Source: VXPQ01 sp965116435 (GTDB lineage: Bacteria; Bacteroidota; Rhodothermia; Rhodothermales; VXPQ01). From it: DNA of 64,000 bases. The position numbers and the translations under genes are program-made. Positions within the stretch are counted from its first letter, which is position 1. Each line of letters opens with the position of its first letter. The stretch lies in assembly GCA_965116435.1 (NCBI GenBank), contig OZ220686.1, positions 868,001 through 932,000 of the forward strand, in the 5' to 3' direction. Of the stretch, positions 55,001 through 62,600 are shown in pieces. The notes beneath the pieces are model-generated. The model ran no database searches. It worked only from the letters and a program-made list of their open reading frames with translations, and was not told the origin of the DNA.

Positions 55001-58000
55001 CGTAGACCGGATCGGGATTCGCGCACACAAGCGCCAATTCCGCCTTGTTCAATACCGTCACCGCGACCTCCGCCGTACCGGCCTCCGCATTCTCGGCGGA
55101 GACGGTCAGACGGTATTCGTACGTCTCGTCCGCACCTACCTCCACAGGCACAGCGAACGTCGGCGACGGACCGTCCGCCCCCGCCACAAGAAGATCCGTA
55201 TTCAGGGTACCGCCCCGCGCCTCCCAAGCATACGTATACGCGGAACGCTCGGGAGTGTCAGGACCACCAGATTCTCCTGAAGCCTCGCAATTTAGGGTAA
55301 TATCCGGCGATCCTTCATACGCCGAATACGGATTCCCACGGCACACCACCGCAATCGCCCCCGTGTTCAGCACCGTTACCGTCACGTCCGCCGAAGCCGC
55401 GTCCGCATGCGCCGCGCTGGCCGTAACCCGGTACTCGTACCGCGTTGTCTGCGGCACGTCCTCTGGCACAGCGAACGTCGGATTGTTCATGTCCGACGCG
55501 CTCAATAGCCCCGTGTCCGACGTGGCGCCTTGCGCCGTCCAGGCGTATTCATACACAGAACCCGCAGGCGCACCCGACGCTGCGCAGTTCAATGGAATAT
55601 CCCCCGTCCCCTCATACGCCGAATACGGATTGCCCGCGCAGGCCACCTGTATATCCGGCTTGTTCAATACCGTAACCGTTACGTCGTCCACGCCCGCCTC
55701 CACATTCGGAGCCGAAGCCGTAACCCGGTACGCGTACGTCTCGTCCTGCGATACGTTATCCGGCACCGCAAACACCGGATTTTGCAGATTGTCCGCGCTC
55801 AAAAGGCTCACATCCGGCGTAGCGCCTGCAGGCGCCCAGGCAAACGTATACTGGGGGTTGTCCCCTGCGCCGCCGGACACCGTGCAGCGCAGCGTAAGGT
55901 CCGGCGAACCCTCGTATACCTCGGGGTCGGCGCACGCCAGCGAAATGGCCCCCGTGTTCAGCACCGTCACGGTCACATCCACCGTACCCGCGTCCGCATT
56001 GTCCGCCGTCGCCGTCAGCAGATACTCGTACTTCGTCGTCTTCGGCACATCGTCCGGCACAACGAACGTCGGATTGGCGACGTCCGTGTCGCTCAAGAGG
56101 TCCGTGTCCGGCGTGTCTCCCGTGTTGTTGAGAGGCGTCCAGGCGTACGTATAGTCGGGGTTGTCCCCGGGCGCGTTCGTCGCCGCGCAGTCCAGCAGAA
56201 TATCTTCCTCCGCACCCTCGTACGCCGAATACGGATTCCCCGTGCAGGCCACCTCAATCTTCGGCTTGTCCTGCACCGTCACGTCTACCTCCACCGTCCC
56301 GTCCTCCATATCCGGCCCCGAAACCGTCAACAGATACGCGTAGTCCGTCGTCTGCGGCACATCCTCCGGCACGGCGAACGTCGGCGCTGGAATATTCGGC
56401 GCGTCCAGACGGCCCAGGTCCCGCGCCGCGCTTGCGGCGTTGCGCGCCGTCCAGGCGTACGTATACAAAGAACCGTCCGGGTCCTCCGGCGACGAGCAAG
56501 CCAGCGTAATATCTGCCTCCGCACCCTCGTACGTCGAATACGGATTGCCCACGCACGCAACCGCAATCTGCGGCTTGTCCAGCACCGTTACGGTCACCTC
56601 TTCCGGGGCGGCCTCCATACCCCCCATCGAAACCGTGAGCCGGTACGTGTGCATCTCATCCATGGCTACCTGCGCCGGCACGTTGAAGGTCGGCCTCGGA
56701 CCATCCGCATCCGCAAGCGGATTCGTATCCGCAGGAGACCCCACAGCCTCCCATGCATAGGTAAGCGAGGAGGCGTCCAGCGTAGTGGTCACCGAACAAT
56801 TCAGCGCAACGGGGTCCGCGCCCTCGTACACAGGCGCGGGATCGTTGCATACGACCGCAGCGTCAAGCCGCTCCCTGACCGTCACCGTAATATCCTTAAA
56901 GTCGCCGTCCCCGCGGGCCGGCGTTACGACAACCCTGTACTCATAGGTCTCCTCTCCCGCCACCGAAGCAGGCACATTGAACGTCGGGTTTAAGATGGTC
57001 TTGTCCCCCGGAATCTGAGCCAGGTCCGTCGTAGCGCCCCAAGGCTGCCATGTATACGTATGCGTCGGAAGATCGAGCGAAGGTTCGCAATCGAATGTAA
57101 GGGAATCGTCCCCCTCGTACGCCACATACGGATTGCCCGGGCACGTGAGCGCGACGTCGGCCCGTTTCCAGACTTGCACCGTAACGTCCGCCGAATCCGG
57201 GTTGGCGTTCTCCGACGACGCCGTAAACCGGTACGCGTACTCCTTAAATTGCTTCACGGTGCTCGGCACGGCCTGCGGCGACGTGAAAACAGGCGACGCC
57301 ACATCCGCTGCGCTCAACGCGCCGATCGGCGTATCTCCCAGCGGCTTCCAGGCGTATGAGATCGTATCCCCCTCCGGCGCGCCCGACGCCGTACACGCCA
57401 ACGGCTCCTTACTCCCCCCTTCATACACCGAGTACGGCCGGTCCGGGCATTCAACGGTAATGTCGTGATCCGGCTTGCTTTTCACCGTCACCGTAATGTA
57501 TTCGGACTCTGCAAGTAGATAGGCTGGTATGTCGTCGTATCCCGATGGCCCCTCCTGAAACATGCACAGAAAATACTGATAGACATCTATCTTCTTGCCT
57601 GTGGGCAAGGCCTTCGGAACAAGAAAGGTGGGGTCGAATTCCGACGCAATATGATACTCATCTTCGAGATTCCACGGGCTGTCCAAATTCATTGCGTTCG
57701 GACTTTTGCTCATGGATTTCGGACCGCGTTCCCATATCCACTCAGGCATTTCGCGATCCGGGTAGTTGGGCTTGCAATCCAGCTGAATATCCTCCTGGCC
57801 TGCATAGACCGTATACTCGTTCTCGCAATCCATCAAATCCGGCATTTTCAGAAACGTCACGGTAAAGTCGTCCGTAACGTCGTCTATGCCCGGGGCCGAC
57901 ATCGTCACCCGGTATTTGAACGCCAGTTCCTTCTCTATGGTCGACGTGTAGTCAAGATCAAATGTGCTGAATCTACGCTGGTTCTGAGGTTTGCTGGAGA

Positions 58001-59510
58001 TATGGTATAACAGGGGACCCTCATTCGGGTCATCGTTGCCGTCCAGAGATTCCCATGAATACGTAGCGCCCGGAGGCACCCGGGGAGACACCTTGCAGTC
58101 TATGTTGAAACTGCGTGCAGTCGGGTACAATTCGTAATCTGGACACTGTATCTTGATTTTCGACGTCTCCCACACCGTCACAAACAGTTCGTAACTGGTT
58201 AAAGGGCCGGGGCCGTCGCCATACATTTCGATGTCGTAGGTAAAATCGTAAGCATCTATACGACCAGAAAATGCAGGCACCTTGTAATCCTGAATTTCAT
58301 CAGGAACCCGGAACGTCGTAACCAACTTGTCGTGATCCTTTATTAGATCGCCATGACTCAGGAGTGAGTCTGGAAGCCATGTTGGGCGCAGGGGGAAAAA
58401 CCACTTATAGGTGGCCCCTTCAGGCGCATTCTCCGCCTCGCATTCCAGCGTAAGTTCGCCCGAACCCTCGTATACGTTGTACGGACCGGGACACGTAATG
58501 CGGGGTGCCGCAAAAGCCGCAACGCCTTCCCCGGCCTTCACCGTCACGCTCACCCGGCGCCGCGCCGTCCGCGGAACCCCCGACGAACTCGTCGTAAGGC
58601 TTGCTACGTAGTGGTACGTACGGCCCGCGCTCCCCGAAGGCGCCGTAAACACCGGCTGCGGCGTATCCGTCGCGGCAAGCGGGGCCGTGCTCGATCCCCA
58701 AAGCCCCTCCCATTCCCACAGCGCAAGAGAGCCCCCCCCCCTCACATCCGAGGCGTCCATACGGAACGACAACGGGTCCGCCCCTTCGCAAGCCAAAACC
58801 ACCGTAGCCCCTTCCTCCACCTCCAACTCCAGAGGGCAGTACACGCCGGGTTGGCTGGACCGCACGAACACCTCCACCTCCGCATGGGACGACAGGCCCG
58901 TCGCACGGGACGTCGCCGTCAAACGATACCGGTACCGCTGCGCGCCCTCTTCTGAAAGGAACGACTCCAGCGTGTCGTATTGCGGAAACGACGGAGCCAC
59001 CACCACAGGATTCGGAGCGTCCTCCGGGAGCAGGCGCGGATTCTCCAGATAGTCCCGCGTGGCGCCGCCTATGGGTTCCCAGAAATAGTCCAGATGCTCC
59101 TCACCCGCCGCATCGTAAGCATGGCAATCAATGGCGCCTGTCTCCAGCTCCTCCAGAAACACCGCCGAAGGGCACTCCAAGCGAGGCGGGGTGCGTAAAA
59201 TGGGGTCAAGGGCTGCGCTTGAGGAACCGGCCCCGGCCACGCCGTTCCCTGCGCCATCCGGCCCATTGTTTCCGTCTCCGGCAGCATTTTCCGTGCATTC
59301 TTCAGCGAAGGCGTCGGCGGCCACGGGGTGCGCCAATAAAAAAGGACCGCATTCCTCGTGCAAGACGGGCGTTGCAGACGGCTCCTCGGGGAACACGGGT
59401 TTGCTTGGGTATCCCTCGTCCGGAATGGCCTGGCCAGCCGCCGGAAGGGCACACAGCCACGCCGCGCCCGCAAGGATGCAGGCTCGCCGAATTGCATGAA
59501 CAAAATACAT
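52035..59510 (-). CDS. Giant two-Cys Ig-like repeat protein with DUF4402-like and pilus-chaperone-like C-terminus
   Basis: 2491 residues from the ATG at 59510, which starts a signal peptide (MYFVHAIRRACILAGAAW, cleavage near AAGQA). About 17 Ig/PKD-like domains of 90-110 residues fill residues about 80-1925, each opening with a Cys-(about 20)-Cys pair (ALVCAGNPYSAYEGSEDI..DC) and closing with VEVTVTVLNK; the last three copies are nearly identical. A Pro/Ser linker (PEPV.SSGDP repeats) leads to residues about 1943-2110, which resemble DUF4402 ('LRFGVQSSDARVSLDP', 'FGGELDLSGAIPGRYAGNM'). Residues about 2135-2450 look like a PapD-type chaperone ('GAFAFSNVSLIPQEISI', 'VDIYPRTLILMPGEEGVIRYGI', 'FLVETEGAPFFGEVVAYAGDG'). 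The tail has tandem GQTLE repeats. No T9SS tail. Probably a surface stalk or adhesin secreted through the neighbouring usher-like protein (inference). Confidence 0.8.
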   Translation of the reverse strand: MYFVHAIRRACILAGAAWLCALPAAGQAIPDEGYPSKPVFPEEPSATPVLHEECGPFLLAHPVAADAFAEECTENAAGDGNNGPDGAGNGVAGAGSSSAALDPILRTPPRLECPSAVFLEELETGAIDCHAYDAAGEEHLDYFWEPIGGATRDYLENPRLLPEDAPNPVVVAPSFPQYDTLESFLSEEGAQRYRYRLTATSRATGLSSHAEVEVFVRSSQPGVYCPLELEVEEGATVVLACEGADPLSFRMDASDVRGGGSLALWEWEGLWGSSTAPLAATDTPQPVFTAPSGSAGRTYHYVASLTTSSSGVPRTARRRVSVTVKAGEGVAAFAAPRITCPGPYNVYEGSGELTLECEAENAPEGATYKWFFPLRPTWLPDSLLSHGDLIKDHDKLVTTFRVPDEIQDYKVPAFSGRIDAYDFTYDIEMYGDGPGPLTSYELFVTVWETSKIKIQCPDYELYPTARSFNIDCKVSPRVPPGATYSWESLDGNDDPNEGPLLYHISSKPQNQRRFSTFDLDYTSTIEKELAFKYRVTMSAPGIDDVTDDFTVTFLKMPDLMDCENEYTVYAGQEDIQLDCKPNYPDREMPEWIWERGPKSMSKSPNAMNLDSPWNLEDEYHIASEFDPTFLVPKALPTGKKIDVYQYFLCMFQEGPSGYDDIPAYLLAESEYITVTVKSKPDHDITVECPDRPYSVYEGGSKEPLACTASGAPEGDTISYAWKPLGDTPIGALSAADVASPVFTSPQAVPSTVKQFKEYAYRFTASSENANPDSADVTVQVWKRADVALTCPGNPYVAYEGDDSLTFDCEPSLDLPTHTYTWQPWGATTDLAQIPGDKTILNPTFNVPASVAGEETYEYRVVVTPARGDGDFKDITVTVRERLDAAVVCNDPAPVYEGADPVALNCSVTTTLDASSLTYAWEAVGSPADTNPLADADGPRPTFNVPAQVAMDEMHTYRLTVSMGGMEAAPEEVTVTVLDKPQIAVACVGNPYSTYEGAEADITLACSSPEDPDGSLYTYAWTARNAASAARDLGRLDAPNIPAPTFAVPEDVPQTTDYAYLLTVSGPDMEDGTVEVDVTVQDKPKIEVACTGNPYSAYEGAEEDILLDCAATNAPGDNPDYTYAWTPLNNTGDTPDTDLLSDTDVANPTFVVPDDVPKTTKYEYLLTATADNADAGTVDVTVTVLNTGAISLACADPEVYEGSPDLTLRCTVSGGAGDNPQYTFAWAPAGATPDVSLLSADNLQNPVFAVPDNVSQDETYAYRVTASAPNVEAGVDDVTVTVLNKPDIQVACAGNPYSAYEGTGDIPLNCAASGAPAGSVYEYAWTAQGATSDTGLLSASDMNNPTFAVPEDVPQTTRYEYRVTASAAHADAASADVTVTVLNTGAIAVVCRGNPYSAYEGSPDITLNCEASGESGGPDTPERSAYTYAWEARGGTLNTDLLVAGADGPSPTFAVPVEVGADETYEYRLTVSAENAEAGTAEVAVTVLNKAELALVCANPDPVYEGSPDIALACAASGGPGGAGALAGSEYEYVWTLLNNTGALADTDLLSRTDIASPTFFVPEDVPQTTRYEYQVTVSAEHADPATAEVTVTVLNKGALALVCAGNPYSAYEGSEDILLDCSASGASGASESSGYEYAWKPLNTTGAAADTDLLSALDIASPTFAVPAAVAADETYEYLLTVSAENADPATVEVTVTVLNKAALALACAGNPYSAYEGSEDILLDCSASGEPGAPGALERSDYEYAWTPLNTTGATVGTELLSALDIASPTFAVPAEVAADETYEYLLTVSAENADPATVEVTVTVLNKATLALVCAGNPYSVYEGSEDILLDCSASGASGASESSGYEYAWTPLNTTGATADTDLLSALDIASPTFAAPDSVGADETYEYLLTVSADHADDATVEVTVTVLNRIAPPSPEPVVSSGDPPAPEPVASSGDPSALGVRVSVSSLRFGVQSSDARVSLDPLSEQISTSVSGPHHAGRMTLSLDGALSLDENEAEAEALALSIELVTPVTLRRMRDNMGAPAFLSLSPRWSVAESCESLSSQAIGGLHTQARLSESDCRLLLFGGELDLSGAIPGRYAGNMHVILRTASGEETHSIEVAVDVAPTQHAMLAGAEGVRFAGPDEVSMRLTEAQNVRISPDVAYLTQEAPSGAFAFSNVSLIPQEISISARFGYAEATEDGRETLVEDPSRSRLGDLSSLVDIYPRTLILMPGEEGVIRYGIREEALALMGAPGVEGAVRYGVREDTLASMGAPSEEGLMRYGVRADTLASLTASGYAAFFEITSAPHQYVRTDQLPQAATVGKTAHVTMRIPGAYAPDEAAPSLRAELISVSEGTSPSATFLVETEGAPFFGEVVAYAGDGRELGRRQTLVYTRSRVRMPLTRTPEGETVFLRFISSGASSGRSSGSSRISKPVSVPWDASQRDSRIGRIGGAPNSATSPASPETAAPNLGQTLEVAAPTPGQTLEGATPSPGQTLETAALARKP
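52060..52158. repeat. Three 33-bp tandem repeats in the C-terminal tail of the first giant
   Basis: Units share CCA(G/A)(T/C)GTTTGCCC at 52064, 52097 and 52130, exactly 33 bp apart, encoding 11-residue units GQTLE(V/G/T)A(A/T)P(T/S)P. The second giant has only one GQT-containing stretch at this place, so the expansion is recent. Confidence 0.85.
52684..52869. repeat. Three 63-bp tandem repeats inside the chaperone-like module (giant 1)
   Basis: Units at 52684, 52747 and 52810, 21 codons each, encoding (D/E)(T/A)LA(S/L)MGAP..EG..RYGVR. The second giant has a related array at 60246-60428 with units of 60 and 63 bp and different residues. They are inserted between the two putative Ig domains of the chaperone-like region. 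Confidence 0.85.
53770..59190. repeat. Tandem Ig-like domain array (giant 1)
   Basis: About 17 coding repeats of roughly 290-330 bp. Copies nearest the C-terminus (53770-55050) are nearly identical at the DNA level, with landmarks such as CGAATACGGATTCCCC at 54045, 54369 and 54683 (spacings of 324 and 314 bp). N-terminal copies (beyond about 57000) are strongly diverged and carry long insertions. A similarity gradient like this is typical of arrays growing at one end. Confidence 0.85.
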
Positions 59511-59659
59511 GCGCCAGTACATCAGATACGACCCGGCTTCCCGGAAATCGTTACACAAAAAACACGGCTGACTCTATAATCCGCGAACTTCGTTAGAGTA
59601 CCCCTGAATTTGATGAATAACGCACGCAAAGTCAAGAGGAAACGAAAACACCAGAGTAT
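59511..59659. other. 149-bp gap between the two giant genes
   Basis: On the minus strand it contains TTGACT (59630-59635), but no good -10 box at the right distance. No ORF, hairpin or repeat copy was seen. A promoter for the first giant gene may lie here. Confidence 0.35.
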
Positions 59660-62600
59660 CTATGGTTTTTCGGCGAGCGCGGCGCCCTCAAGGGATGCAG
59701 GGGATGTAGCGCTGTCAGGGGCGCTGGCCGAGGCGCCGCCGTCCGGCGTTTGCCCGGGATCCGGGACTGCGCCGATCTCTCGCCCGATGCGGCTATCCCG
59801 TTGCGGCGCATTCCACGGAATCGACACGGGTTTGGAGACTCGGCTCGGCCCGGACGACCTGCCGGACGAAATAAAGCGCAAAAAGACCGTCTCGCCCTCC
59901 GGCATCCACGCCAGCGGCATCCGCACCCGGCTGCGCGTGTACACCAGCGTCTGGCGGCGGCCCAGCTCCCTGCCGTCCCCCGCGTACGCCACCACCTCGC
60001 CAAAGAAGGGCGCGCCTTCCGTCTCCACCAGAAACGTCGCCGACGGCGAAGTCCCTTCCGAAACGGATATGAGCTCCGCCCGCAGCGACGGCGCAGCCTC
60101 GTCCGGCGCGTACGCCCCCGGGATGCGCGTCGTTACATGAGCCGTCTTGCCGGCTGTTGCGGCCTCTGGCAACTGGTTGGTGCGGACGTACTGATGCGGA
60201 GCCGACGTAATCTCGAAAAACGCCGCATAACCGCTTGCCATTAGCGACGCAAGCGTGTCCGGCACGCCGTACCGCATCAACCCCTCCTTGCCTGGCGCCC
60301 CCATCGACGCAAGCGTGTCCGCCCGCACTCCCTGCCGAACGAGGCCCTCCTCGCTGGGCGCCTCCATCAAGGCCAACACCTCCTCCCGCACCCCGTACCG
60401 AATCACCCCTTCCTCGCCCGGCGTCAGAATCAGCGTCTTCGGGTAGATATCCACCAGCGACGACAAATCGCCCAAGGGCGACACAGACAGATCTTCCACC
60501 ACCGTCTCAAACCCGGCCTCGGTCGCCTCCGTGTACCCGAAACGAGCCGATACGGAGAGTTCCAGCGGGATCAGCGACATATTCGTCAGCGCGAATGCGC
60601 CCGAGGGCGCTTCCCGAGTCAAGTAGGCTGTGTTCGGGGAGATGCGGACGTTCTGCGCCTCCGTCAAACTCCGAGGAACCTCGTCCGGCCCCGCAAAACG
60701 AACGCCCTCGGCCCCCGCCAGCATTGCGTACTGCGTCGGCGCGACGTCCACCTCTACTTCCACCGAATGCGTCTCCTCCCCCGAAGCCGTGCGCAGAATA
60801 AGGTTCATAGTCCCCGCATAGCGCCCCGGAAGCGCCCCGGACAGATCCAGCTCGCCCCCAAAGAGCAACAAACGGCAATCCGATTCCGAAAGACGCGCCT
60901 GGGTATGCCAGCCCCCTATCGCCTGCGAAGAAAGCGACTCGCACGACTCCGCAACAGACCAACGCGGCGACAGCGACAGAAATGCGGGCGCGGCGGTTAC
61001 CTTATCCCATGCTTCGTCCGGGATTTCGGTCGCTGTTTTGTCCGTCGCTATGCCCGTCGCAGTGTCCGCGGATCTGTCCACCCTTTCATACACCATGTTG
61101 TCGCGCATGCGGCGCAGCGTCACGGGCGTAACCAGTTCGATAGATAACGCCAACGCCTCGGCCTCGTCCAGCGCCTCGGCGCCGTCCAGCGACAGCATCA
61201 TCCTCCCCGCATGGTGCGGGCCCGACACGCTTGTCGATATCTGCTCGCTCAACGGGTCCAGAGACACCCGCGCATCCGAGGATTGCACCCCGAAACGCAA
61301 GGGCGAAACGCTTACCCGCACGCCCAGCGCGGACGGATCTCCTGAGAAGGCGACCGGCGGGACCCTGTCCAGCACGGTCACGATGACCTCCACCGTGGCG
61401 TCGTCCGCACGGTCGGCGGAGACGGTCAACAAATATTCGTACGTCTCGTCCGCATCTACAGAATCCGGCACCGCGAACACCGGCGAAGCCACATCCGCCG
61501 CGCTCAACAGGTCCGTGTCCGCTGTGGCGCCCCTACCTGTCCAGGCATATGCGTACTCGGAACCCTCCGGTACGCCGGACGCCGCGCAGTCCAGCGTAAT
61601 GTCCTCCGACCCCTCATACGCCGAATACGGATTCCCCGCGCACGCCAACGCCAACGCGCCCTTGTTCAGCACCGTCACGGTCACCTCCACGGTTGCAGGC
61701 TCCGCAGTTTCTGACGAGGCGGTCAAGAGATATTCGTACGTCTCGTCCGCGTCCACGGCGGCAGGCACGGCAAAGGTCGGCGAAGCCACATTCGCCGCGC
61801 TCAAGCGGTCCGTGTCCGCCGTCGCGCCCCGGACTGTCCAGGCATATTCGTACACGGAACCATCGGGAGCGCCAGAAGCCGAGCAGTCCAGCGCAATGTC
61901 CTCCGACCCCTCGTAGGCCGAATACGGATTGCCCGCGCAGACGAGCGCCAACGTGCCCTTGTTCAGCACTGTCACGGTCACCTCCAAGGTTGCAGGCTCC
62001 GCATGTTCCGCCGTCACGGTCAGCAGATATTCATACGTCTCGTTCGCATCCACCGCGGCGGGCACCGCGAACGTCGGCGAAGCCACATCCGCCGCGCTCA
62101 AGAGCTCCGTGTCCGCCGTCGCGCCCCGCGCTGTCCAGGCATATTCATACTCGGAACCATCCGGCGCCCCCATCGCCTCGCAGTCCAGCGTAATATCTTC
62201 CGACCCTTCATACGCCGAATACGGATTGCCCGCGCAGACGAGCGCCAGAGCGCCCTTGTTCAGCACCGTGACGGTCACTTCCGCCGTAGCAGGGTCCGCA
62301 TGTTCCGCCGATACGGTTACCTGATATTCGTACCGCGTCGTCTGCGGCACGTCCTCCGGCACGAAGAACGTCGGCGAGGCGATGTCCGTCCGGCTCAACA
62401 GATCCATATCCGCCATCGCACCCGTGTTGTTGAGCGCCGTCCATACGTACTCGTACTCCGATCCCCCCAACGCCCCAGATCCTCCAGGTCCCCCAGGTCC
62501 TCCAGACGCCGCGCACGCCAGTGCAATGTCCTCCGATCCTTCGTAGACCGGAGCGGGATTCGCGCACACAAGCGCCAACGCCGCCTTGTTCAATACCGTC

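Noticed and set aside
53770..59190. Regular direct repeats as a possible CRISPR array
   Set aside because: The repeats are about 300 bp, in frame and encode Ig-like domains; there are no short repeats with unique spacers.
59607..59635. TTGACT-based promoter for the first giant gene
   Set aside because: The -10 at the right distance is CAAATT-like and poor; left as an unassigned gap.
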